From the NCBI GenBank assembly GCA_938002965.1, contig CALKZY010000027.1:1-41773 (forward strand): DNA of 41,773 nt. The letters run 5' to 3'. Positions 7,018-13,398 of this stretch are shown one piece after another. The number at the start of each line of letters is the position of its first letter. Position 1 is the first letter of the stretch. Position numbers and translations under genes: made by a program. The DNA comes from an uncultured Acidimicrobiales bacterium. Lineage in GTDB: Bacteria > Actinomycetota > Acidimicrobiia > Acidimicrobiales > SZUA-35. A model generated the notes under the pieces. That model saw only the letters and a program-made list of their open reading frames with translations. It was not told the DNA's origin and did no database searches.

Positions 7018-7513
7018 TCTGGACGACCGCGTCGCAGATCTCACATTCAAGGCCAGAGCACTGGCGCAGGCCCACCCGTTGACGGTTACCGCCACTGCGT
7101 ATCGCGAGCAGATGATCGTCGAAGAGCGGCGCACACAACCGATGCCCGAGTTCTCAGAATGGGCGGCGACAGCATTTCTGGTTGGGTACTGTATTCGCCG
7201 AGTCGAGGAGGCCGATTGCGGACTGGCTCCCGACACCAGCTCAGGCAGCGATGCCCTCGTTCCACTCGGCCATGATGCCGTGCGATTCTCCGATGAAGTC
7301 CGCGCCGGTCGTCCAGCCGGTGCTCGACTGCTGGAACAAGAGCTGGTCGAAGCGTTGCTTGACCGTGTGATCAGCACCGAGATCGACAAACGCGTCGAAC
7401 ACTGGAAGGCACAGATCAGCAAGGCCGACTGGGCCACTTTCGAGCAATACATTGCTTGGTGGGTCATCCATGGCTATTCATTACGAGCGGCGGAGATTGA
7501 GCGAGCCGCATGA
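7010..7513 (+). CDS. Conserved-looking hydrogenase-operon protein of unknown function
   Basis: The start ATG at 7010 overlaps the upstream stop by 8 bp and gives 167 residues (MADLDDRVADLT). The frame is open further upstream but would overlap the NifU gene by nearly 200 bp, so the later start is preferred. The protein is soluble and mostly helical, with LLEQELVEALLDRVISTEID, KADWATFEQYIAWWVIHGYS and a single central YCIRR. No catalytic motif, signal or membrane segment is visible. Its place between the Fe-S protein and the endopeptidase, with overlaps on both sides, points to a role in assembly. I do not recognise the family. Confidence 0.7.
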   Translation: MADLDDRVADLTFKARALAQAHPLTVTATAYREQMIVEERRTQPMPEFSEWAATAFLVGYCIRRVEEADCGLAPDTSSGSDALVPLGHDAVRFSDEVRAGRPAGARLLEQELVEALLDRVISTEIDKRVEHWKAQISKADWATFEQYIAWWVIHGYSLRAAEIERAA

Positions 7514-8007
7514 AGATTCTCGTGGCCGGTGTCGGCAACGTGCTTCGTGGCGATGATGCTTTTGGAGTCGAGGTCGCCAACTGTCTGCTGGCACGGGACA
7601 ACCGCCCTGAAGTCAGCGTCGTCGAGACTGGAATTGCAGGAATTCAGCTGGTACAGGATCTTCAGGAGGGCTTCGATGCGGTCATTGTCATCGACACGGT
7701 CGATCGTGGTCGAGAGCCGGGGACAGTCATGACAATCGACTACGACGTGATCGACGTGCACGAACTTGATCACAACACCAAGTACGACCTGCTGGCCGAC
7801 ATGCACCTCGCCACGCCGGAACGGTCGTTGATGGTCGCTCGTGCCCTTGGGGTGTTGCCTCCCATTGTCAGAATGGTTGGTGTGCAGCCTGTCGACGCCG
7901 ACACGATGCATCTCGGAATGTCCGATGTCGTGAAGCAGGCAGTAGAGACCGCGGTCTCCGAGGTCGACCTCTGCGTCGCATCGCTGATAGCGCAGGCGGA
8001 ATCGTGA
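7510..8007 (+). CDS. Hydrogenase maturation endopeptidase, HybD/HyaD family
   Basis: This 165-residue protein has the family opening GVGNVLRGDDAFGVEV, with D16 at the nickel-sensing Glu/Asp position, then VIVIDTVD (D62) and DMHLATP (H99). These correspond to E16, D62 and H93 of E. coli HybD. Such enzymes check nickel insertion and cleave the large-subunit tail after the DPCxxCxxH histidine, so the substrate here is HhyL. The start overlaps the preceding gene by 4 bp (ATGA), and the stop overlaps the next one. Length is normal for the family. Confidence 0.93.
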   Translation: MKILVAGVGNVLRGDDAFGVEVANCLLARDNRPEVSVVETGIAGIQLVQDLQEGFDAVIVIDTVDRGREPGTVMTIDYDVIDVHELDHNTKYDLLADMHLATPERSLMVARALGVLPPIVRMVGVQPVDADTMHLGMSDVVKQAVETAVSEVDLCVASLIAQAES

Positions 8008-9356
8008 CCGAAGAAGGTGGCAATCATCCATCGGCGATCTCACCGGCCGAGTCGGTGGCTGCGCTTACAGCGCGATTCGATGCGATGGATCGAAGAGCCG
8101 ACAGCGTCGCCTGGGCTGTCGCGGCGTACAAGCTGGGTATGGCCACAGCAGAGCAGCCGAGCGCTCAGCCGGCAGTCGCCTTGCGGCGGGCGCTTGAGCT
8201 TTACCAGCAGGCGGCCGACATCTTGTCAGCAGAACGAGCGCCGGTCGAGCACGCCCGCATCCTGAACGCTGCAGGTTCTGCCCATCGGTTGCTCGGCGAC
8301 GTGCAGACGGCCACCCGACTCTTCAGAGATTCGCTCCGCTTGCTCGAAGGGCGGGGCGCAGGTACTGAAGAAGCTTCGGTGCTCAACAATCTTGGGTTGG
8401 TGCTGGCCGAAGGCGGACGGATCGACGAGGCAATCGGGCTGTTCGACCGCTCGTTGGCGTCGCTGACCGGCGACGCCGATGATGTCGTCCGAACTCGCCT
8501 CGCCACACTTCACAACCTCGGCCAAGCCCACATGGGGCGAGGCACGCCCGACGGCTTCGCCTCGGCCGTCGCCACCTTCGAAGCGGGGGCGGCCGAGGCG
8601 AGTGGATTTGATGTGTCGATGCACACCGGGCTACTCGATCACAGCCGCGGCGTCGCCCACAAGGCATTGGCGAGCCTGAAGCCGGCGGCGCGTCAACACC
8701 ACCTTGACTCGGCCATAGTGGCGTTCGAGCAGAGTCTTACCGTGTTCACGTCCGTCGGGTTCCCGATGCACCACGCCATCGCAAAGCACAATCTCGGGCA
8801 CACTCTTGCCGGCCGGGACGATCTCAACTCCATGAGGCGGGCACTGGCGTGCTACGAGGACGCTCTCCTCATGTTCGACCCTCGCCTCCACCAAGCCCAT
8901 TGGCAGGAGGCATACAACAACGCCGAGGCGCTCGAGACTCGCCTGGCCCAAGTTGAACCAGGGGCGAGCAGGGCTGATCACATTGCGAGCCTGTGCGGTT
9001 CGATGAACGACGATGAGCGGTTGGCCTTTCTGCGGCATCGTCTTTTGTTACTCGAACCGCTGCCGGAAGAGCACCGCCAGGAGCGCCTCACCACGTTCTG
9101 CTACGCCATGGTGTCTCAAGATCCGGCATCGTTCGTGGCCACGTTGCGCACGATGATCACGGTGTTGATGGAGTTGCCGGAGCCGGTGCTTGAGAGCGCA
9201 CTCCGCTCGCTCTTGCGGGCCCATTCGATGCTTGACCCTCGGGACCGGCGGGCTGCTGATTTCGTTCTTGACGAGGCGATTCAAGCTCAGCTCTTCGGGC
9301 CACAGCGAATCCGAGTTCGCGACATGCTCGACGGCATCGGGTGGGATCGTCCGTGA
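8004..9356 (+). CDS. Tetratricopeptide-repeat protein of the hydrogenase operon
   Basis: The 450-residue product starts at GTG (8004) in a GTGA overlap. From about residue 40 to 310 it has repeated helical pairs of TPR type: ALRRALELYQQAADIL, ARILNAAGSAHRLLGD, ASVLNNLGLVLAEGGR, AIGLFDRSLASL, TLHNLGQAHMGRG, HAIAKHNLGHTLAG and ALACYEDALLMF. The remaining ~140 residues are helical and unassigned. There is no signal peptide or membrane helix, so it should be a cytoplasmic scaffold. TPR genes recur in group 1h hydrogenase operons, where their function is unsettled. A role in assembly or in joining soluble enzyme to a membrane platform is inference. Confidence 0.82.
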   Translation: MTEEGGNHPSAISPAESVAALTARFDAMDRRADSVAWAVAAYKLGMATAEQPSAQPAVALRRALELYQQAADILSAERAPVEHARILNAAGSAHRLLGDVQTATRLFRDSLRLLEGRGAGTEEASVLNNLGLVLAEGGRIDEAIGLFDRSLASLTGDADDVVRTRLATLHNLGQAHMGRGTPDGFASAVATFEAGAAEASGFDVSMHTGLLDHSRGVAHKALASLKPAARQHHLDSAIVAFEQSLTVFTSVGFPMHHAIAKHNLGHTLAGRDDLNSMRRALACYEDALLMFDPRLHQAHWQEAYNNAEALETRLAQVEPGASRADHIASLCGSMNDDERLAFLRHRLLLLEPLPEEHRQERLTTFCYAMVSQDPASFVATLRTMITVLMELPEPVLESALRSLLRAHSMLDPRDRRAADFVLDEAIQAQLFGPQRIRVRDMLDGIGWDRP

Positions 9357-9781
9357 ACGACGACGTCGGTCAGGTTGCCCGACGGTTTCTTGATGCCATC
9401 GTGTGGGGTGAGCACCTCGTGGTCTGGGAGATGCTGAGCCCGGCAGGCCGAGAGCACGTGCTCGCAGCGGGAGCGCGCCGTGGCCTTGATCCTCTACAAG
9501 CCCAGCGAATCCGACTCGGTACGAGCCCAATCGACGAACGCGATGCGTTTCTGTCCGGGGTCGTGCACGGACTGCGCGTCGACTTTTCCATGGTGCCGCT
9601 CGAAGAGGTTGAGCCAACAGAGAGGGTCCTCGACCGCCCCGATGGTTCGGTGGAGGTGCCGCTCGAATGCCCGGCCAACTTCGGCTCTGGTGGGTGGTCG
9701 GCCGGCACGCTTGTTTTCTCCCGTCTCGAAGGAACCTGGATGGTCGATCGAGTGCATCCCGTGGTGAGCGGTAGTGAGTGA
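9353..9781 (+). CDS. Small hydrogenase-operon protein, unknown function
   Basis: A GTG at 9353 sits in a GTGA overlap with the TPR gene and gives 142 residues (MNDDVGQVARRFL). An in-frame GTG at 9341 is possible but less economical. The protein opens with a helix typical of SnoaL/NTF2-like folds (VARRFLDAIVWGEHLVVWEMLSP) and ends with strands (GTLVFSRLEGTWMVDRVHPV), so an NTF2-like cone is a fair guess. No catalytic residues can be assigned. The stop overlaps the next GTG by 8 bp. The TPR protein, this one and the ligase-like protein form a translationally coupled block. Confidence 0.65.
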   Translation: MNDDVGQVARRFLDAIVWGEHLVVWEMLSPAGREHVLAAGARRGLDPLQAQRIRLGTSPIDERDAFLSGVVHGLRVDFSMVPLEEVEPTERVLDRPDGSVEVPLECPANFGSGGWSAGTLVFSRLEGTWMVDRVHPVVSGSE

Positions 9782-10508
9782 ACCTGCAGTTGTTCGCCAC
9801 TATCGCGCCGGCATGTCGGTCGAAGCGCTGGCCTCGTCCTGGGCGCGAGGTGAACAGGCACCCGATGGGGCCGTAGTCGTCTTGGACAACGAGATTTCAG
9901 GGCGGCTCCGCGGCGGTGAGCCATGGACTGTTGGAGGCACCGACGGCCTCATGTTCGCCATGGTTTCGCGCCCCGACATTAACCCGCTTCAAGAGTCACT
10001 TCTGTGGCTCCCGGCATCGCTGGCTGCGGCCGACGCGCTTGTCGCGGTCACTGAAACAGATCACGCCGTGCTGTGGCCGGACCGCGTGATCAACCGGCAG
10101 GAAGAGGCCAGGCGGTGTGCGGTGAATGTCTCGGTACAACTGGGGCCAGGACGGGTGGAGCATGCGATCTTTGCTGTTCGCCTTGACCTCCGCCGGTTAC
10201 CTGAAGAGGCGCTTGACCAAGGAGCGCTCCAGCAACCAGCATTCGTTTCAACCTATGTGGAATCGGCCCGAAGGTATGTGGAACTCTTGTCGAGTGATCC
10301 GGATGAGCTTCTCGCCGAGTACGCCGGCCGGTGTGCTCAGATGAGTGAGCGGGTTCGGGTGAAGTTGCTTCCACGGGGTGAGGCGCGAGGTCGTGTGGCC
10401 GGCATCGACCGAGACGGTTTCCTCGTGCTCGAATCTCCTACCGGCATGCTGGAGCGCATCGCCCCGGCATCGCTTCACTCGATCGAAAAGGTGTTGGCGA
10501 ATCCCTGA
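9774..10508 (+). CDS. Degenerate biotin-protein-ligase (BirA/BPL)-like protein
   Basis: The 244-residue protein follows the layout of biotin protein ligase without its active-site residues. SGRLRGGEPW (42-51) lies where ligases have GRGRxGRxW. LPASLAAADALVAV (79-92) matches the helix before the catalytic lysine. LWPDRVI (100-106) replaces KWPNDI, with the lysine lost. CAVNVSVQLGPG continues the core, and residues ~203-240 (GEARGRVAGIDRDGFLVLES) resemble the SH3-like C-terminal domain. The catalytic lysine and RGR arginines are missing, so ligation is unlikely. It may be a binding or scaffold protein for the hydrogenase. The homology is my reading of motif order and needs a profile search. Confidence 0.6.
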   Translation: MSEPAVVRHYRAGMSVEALASSWARGEQAPDGAVVVLDNEISGRLRGGEPWTVGGTDGLMFAMVSRPDINPLQESLLWLPASLAAADALVAVTETDHAVLWPDRVINRQEEARRCAVNVSVQLGPGRVEHAIFAVRLDLRRLPEEALDQGALQQPAFVSTYVESARRYVELLSSDPDELLAEYAGRCAQMSERVRVKLLPRGEARGRVAGIDRDGFLVLESPTGMLERIAPASLHSIEKVLANP

Positions 10509-10524
10509 TTGTCGGGACTAGATG

Positions 10525-10554
10525 TAGACAGCACCTAGTTCGCTGTTCTAAGCT
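10525..10554 (+). promoter_or_regulatory. Possible internal promoter before the small membrane-protein genes
   Basis: The 100-bp gap after the ligase-like gene is the only sizeable break in the operon. It contains TAGACA (10525-10530) and TAAGCT (10549-10554) with 18-bp spacing, a passable sigma70-type pair. A small inverted repeat ACTAG/CTAGT overlaps the -35. The membrane-protein genes could thus be transcribed separately. Confidence 0.3.
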
Positions 10555-10608
10555 CTGACGAGGTCGAACATCGATGTCTCGACCGTTGGATGAACGGAGA
10601 CCGTGTCA

Positions 10609-10854
10609 ATGCTGTGGTGGCTGGCCAATGCGATCATTCTGCTGGCCGTTGTTCCGCTCGTTCTGTTGCTGGCAAACCGGGTAATACGGCCGGCGTTGGA
10701 GATCCAGGAGTACGCAGACGACGTGCTTGACCACGGTGTGAAGTTGACCGGGCACCTGGTGCCTGTGCCCGCCCTGGTCGAGACGGACAAACTCATCGAC
10801 GACGTGACCAAGGAGTCGGTTAGGTACGTCACAGCTTTGCGAAGGATGGTCTAA
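10609..10854 (+). CDS. Small single-pass membrane protein A of the hydrogenase operon
   Basis: The ATG at 10609 is 8 bp after a GGAGA ribosome site and gives 81 residues; a GTG at 10603 is too close to that site. Residues 3-26 (WWLANAIILLAVVPLVLLLANRVI) form one membrane helix at the very N-terminus. The rest is a ~55-residue cytoplasmic or peripheral tail rich in charged helices (LEIQEYADDVLDHG, TDKLIDDVTKESVRYVTALRR). This N-terminal-anchor architecture is shared with the next proteins in the operon. No family is recognised. Confidence 0.8.
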   Translation: MLWWLANAIILLAVVPLVLLLANRVIRPALEIQEYADDVLDHGVKLTGHLVPVPALVETDKLIDDVTKESVRYVTALRRMV

Positions 10855-10856
10855 CG

Positions 10857-11120
10857 ATGCCTGTAGCTGCCTGGGTACTGGTTGTGCTCATTATCGTCCT
10901 TGTGCTCGCGGTAGCCGCCTACCTCGTGCGGGTTATTCAGGTACTCGGGCATGTCAACGACCAACTCGGCAAGATCACGTTTGGTGTTCGGGCGATCGCC
11001 CACCAAACCAAGCCGATTAACGAACTCACCGAGTCGATGAACGCCAACCTCGGCGCTGTTTCCGGCGCGCTGGGCGCCCTTGTCGACGATGTGTCGGCCC
11101 CCAAAGAGAATGCCGCATGA
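10857..11120 (+). CDS. Small single-pass membrane protein B of the hydrogenase operon
   Basis: This 87-residue protein starts 2 bp after the previous stop. Residues 4-27 are a strongly hydrophobic helix (AWVLVVLIIVLVLAVAAYLV). It then has VIQVLGHVNDQLGKITFGVRAI and a helical tail ending in a flexible KENAA. The segment KITFGVRA recurs almost unchanged in protein E at 11876-12139 (LAKITFGVRAVE), so B and E are paralogues kept in one operon. The tail pattern suggests an amphipathic or coiled-coil helix able to oligomerise. Confidence 0.82.
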   Translation: MPVAAWVLVVLIIVLVLAVAAYLVRVIQVLGHVNDQLGKITFGVRAIAHQTKPINELTESMNANLGAVSGALGALVDDVSAPKENAA

Positions 11121-11139
11121 CCGAGCGAAGGGATCGCTA

Positions 11140-11316
11140 ATGAGCCTCGAATTCCGTTGAGTGGCCGTTGGATTGACCGACTGTACGTCGGCCACGCTTG
11201 CCGAATCGGCAGAAGAACTTTTGGAGAAGGTCGCTGCGCACGCCAGCGAGGTTCATGGCGTCGAGCTCAACGAAACCTTGATCAACTACGCATTGACCAC
11301 GGTCAAAGAGGTCTGA
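11140..11316 (+). CDS. DUF1059-like small protein with in-frame TGA at a conserved cysteine position
   Basis: A good ribosome site (GAAGGGA, 11127-11133) precedes ATG 11140. The frame reads MSLEFR, then TGA (11158-11160), then VAVGLTDCTSATLAESAEEL, continuing with KVAAHASEVHGVELNETL to a TGA at 11314-11316. The whole frame, 58 residues if TGA is decoded, fits the DUF1059 plan: FRC near the start, a second Cys followed by T or a similar residue, and VAAHAxxxHG. The TGA falls exactly on the first conserved Cys. Three readings are possible: selenocysteine or other recoding, a nonsense mutation with restart at GTG 11161, or a sequence error. No selenocysteine genes are visible in the window. It lies between membrane proteins B and C of the hydrogenase operon. 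Confidence 0.6.
11161..11195 (+). promoter_or_regulatory. Hairpin region directly after the in-frame TGA (bSECIS-compatible)
   Basis: Two alternative stems can form. One is CCGAC (11177-11181), loop TGTAC, GTCGG (11187-11191). Its loop lies 21 nt after the TGA and has G at its second base, which satisfies the general bacterial SECIS model. The other is a longer 7-bp stem, GTGGCCG (11161-11167) with CGGCCAC (11189-11195). Both stems lie in coding sequence and could occur by chance. Confidence 0.35.
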
Positions 11317-11344
11317 TGGCATCGCATGAAGGGCGAACGCTGAG

Positions 11345-11602
11345 ATGAGCAATGGGTGGTACTACGGCTGGGGCATTGGGTTGCTCTTTGTCGTGATCGT
11401 TGTTGTCCTGCTCTTGTTGATGATCCGCGGCGCCTCGCGGGCGGGCGACAAGGCTGCGTCCATAGTCCAGGCCTTCGAAGAGGCGGAGACGAACACGTCG
11501 GGTCTGTGGAATATCAACACCACAAACCGAACGATCACTGATATCACGTCGTCGGCTCGGGCCGCACGGGAGTACCTCGAATCGATGGCAGGAGAGTCAT
11601 GA
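11345..11602 (+). CDS. Small single-pass membrane protein C of the hydrogenase operon
   Basis: The 85-residue product has an N-terminal membrane helix at residues ~5-28 (WYYGWGIGLLFVVIVVVLLL, then LMIRG). A polar helical tail follows: AGDKAASIVQAFEEAE, SGLWNINTTNRTITDITSSA and ARAAREYLES. The tryptophan-flanked hydrophobic start resembles proteins A and D. Its stop overlaps the start of D by 4 bp (ATGA), so the two are probably made in equal amounts. No family is recognised. Confidence 0.82.
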   Translation: MSNGWYYGWGIGLLFVVIVVVLLLLMIRGASRAGDKAASIVQAFEEAETNTSGLWNINTTNRTITDITSSARAAREYLESMAGES

Positions 11603-11874
11603 GTAATGAGGCAGCCTGGTGGCTAACGCTCGGACTCGGGCTTGTTGTCGCTCTCGTCGCAGTAGCGCTATTACAAATTTTCCTCAACAAGGTACGGCGT
11701 GTTGAACAGGGCGCAGAGGCCATCTGGAATTCGGCGACGCCAGTGGCACGCAACACGGCGACGACATGGATGCTCGACCAGACCACTGTCCGTCTGGACA
11801 AGTTGACCGAAGAGGCGCTGAAACACGGTGCCCTACTCAGTGCGGCCCTTTCCGGCGACGCCCAGGAGGGATGA
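11599..11874 (+). CDS. Small single-pass membrane protein D of the hydrogenase operon
   Basis: The 91-residue product shares its opening with protein C (MSN...W) and has one membrane helix at residues ~7-29 (WWLTLGLGLVVALVAVALLQ). The tail contains VRRVEQGAEAIWNSATPVARNT, broadly like the matching part of C, then LDKLTEEALKHGALLSAALS. C and D look like diverged copies. It is coupled to C by an ATGA overlap and followed after one base by protein E. Confidence 0.82.
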   Translation: MSNEAAWWLTLGLGLVVALVAVALLQIFLNKVRRVEQGAEAIWNSATPVARNTATTWMLDQTTVRLDKLTEEALKHGALLSAALSGDAQEG

Positions 11875-11875
11875 C

Positions 11876-12139
11876 ATGCGAACGCTGCTGATCACGTTGT
11901 CCGTCATAGAGGTGCTGATCGTCATCGGCGCTCTGGCGTACTACCTCATCCAGATCTCGAAGTCACTGCATGAGACATCTCGCCATCTGGCAAAGATCAC
12001 CTTTGGTGTGCGGGCCGTCGAAACGCAATGTTCGACCATCGGGCCGAACGTCGTGCGAATCAACGAACAGCTCACCGCCATCGCCGGAGCAGTCGGCGGG
12101 GTGGCTGACAAGGCGGAGGCCATCGCGGAAGCTGACTAA
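11876..12139 (+). CDS. Small single-pass membrane protein E of the hydrogenase operon
   Basis: The start ATG 11876 follows a strong ribosome site (AGGAGGG, 11864-11870) and yields 87 residues; an earlier in-frame GTG/CTG would overlap D. Residues 3-25 are a membrane helix (TLLITLSVIEVLIVIGALAYYL). The tail HLAKITFGVRAVETQCSTIG parallels protein B, making B/E a paralogous pair. It ends in a helix (AGAVGGVADKAEAIAEA). It is the last gene of the tightly packed run; a ~95-bp gap follows. Confidence 0.82.
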   Translation: MRTLLITLSVIEVLIVIGALAYYLIQISKSLHETSRHLAKITFGVRAVETQCSTIGPNVVRINEQLTAIAGAVGGVADKAEAIAEAD

Positions 12140-12234
12140 CCCTCCAGCCCACCTACCTGTCTCCGTGGTGTAGATCATGGATCGACAGTAGAGTGCCCTC
12201 GGTCGTAAAGGCGGCCGGGACGGAGGTTTTAATA

Positions 12235-13323
12235 GTGTTAGGCAATAGCGAGTTTGGTCGAGGCCGGAAGCGCCAGTCGGCGACGCCAGCGGGAGGCTTG
12301 GTGATTGCTTTGGCCTTGGCATTGCTTGCCGCGGCGTGCGGAAGTTCGAGCGACGAGACGTCAAGTTCGACCACTGAAGCAGCTGCTGAGACGGAGGCCA
12401 CTGAAGCCGAGGCCACCACTACAACCGAGGCAGAGCCCGAAGAGACCACCACGTCAACGGCAGCAGAGCCCACTCCCGTGCGGCTCGTCTTCGTACCTGC
12501 TACCACCGGACTTCTTGTGCACGTAGCCCAGGAACAAGGCTTCTTCGCCGAGAATGGTCTCGCCGTGGAGCTCACTCCGGCTACGAATATCTCCGAGATC
12601 ATTCCAACACTGGGCCAGCAGGTCGACATCTCGCTTGGCACAGCTACCGACCTCATCCGGGCCGCCGACTCCGGGCTCGATGTAGTCCAGATCCTGGGCA
12701 ACACCAATGACACCGAGGACAACCCGTTCGTTCGCGTGATTGTCCCGGCCGACTCGGGAATCGAGAGCGTCACCGACCTGGAGGGTAAGCGGGTCAGTAG
12801 CCCCACGTTGAGCGGCGTCATTCACGTTGCCACGCGCTACTGGGCACAACAAGAGGGCATCGATCCCGATTCGATCGAAGGTGTGCAGGTGCCGCCTCCG
12901 GCCACCGTAGAGCAATTCAGTGCCGGTCAGGTTGACGCGGCCGAGGCTCTCGAACCGTTCGCCGGCGCTCTCGTTGGGCAAGGCAACGTTTCTATTGGTG
13001 ACCCGTTTGCTTCGATCGGCCTGCCGTTGGCGACAAACTTCTGGGTCGCCAACGGTGAGTGGGCGGCAAACAACCCCGGCGTTGTTGAGGCCTACAAGCT
13101 GTCGCTCGAACAGGCTCAGGCATTTGTGGAGTCGAACGAAACGGACGCTCGGGCCATACTGCAGGGCTACACCGGCATGCCGGACCCGGTTGCGGCCAAT
13201 GTCTCGCTCCCCACGTTCAATCTTGAGATTCGCACCGACGACCTCAGTCGTTGGGCCGAGGTCATGGTTTCGCTCGGCGACTTTGAAGGTGAGATTGATG
13301 TGTCGAGCCTCGTCATCGGCTGA
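12235..13323 (+). CDS. ABC transporter substrate-binding lipoprotein (SsuA/TauA/NMT1-like)
   Basis: The GTG at 12235 has a GGAGG ribosome site 8 bp upstream, whereas the in-frame GTG at 12193 has none. The 362-residue product has a lipoprotein signal: basic RGRKR, hydrophobic ALALALLAAAC, lipobox LAAAC. A Thr/Glu-rich linker of ~60 residues follows. The binding domain has typical NMT1/SsuA features: TTGLLVHVAQEQGFFAENGL, VDISLGTATDLI, SVTDLEGKRVSSP and FSAGQVDAAEALEPF. The family binds sulfonates, nitrate, taurine or pyrimidine-type precursors; the ligand cannot be read here. It heads a four-gene importer operon and is probably not part of the hydrogenase system. Confidence 0.88.
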   Translation: MLGNSEFGRGRKRQSATPAGGLVIALALALLAAACGSSSDETSSSTTEAAAETEATEAEATTTTEAEPEETTTSTAAEPTPVRLVFVPATTGLLVHVAQEQGFFAENGLAVELTPATNISEIIPTLGQQVDISLGTATDLIRAADSGLDVVQILGNTNDTEDNPFVRVIVPADSGIESVTDLEGKRVSSPTLSGVIHVATRYWAQQEGIDPDSIEGVQVPPPATVEQFSAGQVDAAEALEPFAGALVGQGNVSIGDPFASIGLPLATNFWVANGEWAANNPGVVEAYKLSLEQAQAFVESNETDARAILQGYTGMPDPVAANVSLPTFNLEIRTDDLSRWAEVMVSLGDFEGEIDVSSLVIG

Positions 13324-13336
13324 GGGTCGAATGCTT

Positions 13337-13369
13337 GTGGTCTCGCCCCCGAATGGGCGGCGGGACCAC
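13337..13369 (+). terminator. Intercistronic stem-loop between the binding-protein and ATPase genes
   Basis: GTGGTC (13337-13342) pairs with GACCAC (13364-13369), and CGCCC (13344-13348) with GGGCG (13355-13359), around a 6-base loop. No T-run follows. Such hairpins after binding-protein genes often stabilise the upstream mRNA or partly terminate, giving excess binding protein over transporter. Confidence 0.55.
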
Positions 13370-13398
13370 CTGAGCACCCATCCACTGAATGAAGAGAC

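Noticed and set aside
11316..11348. Ten-codon minigene (MASHEGRTLR) bridging the DUF1059-like gene and membrane protein C
   Set aside because: It overlaps both neighbours by one to four bases and could couple translation, but it is too short to separate from chance.
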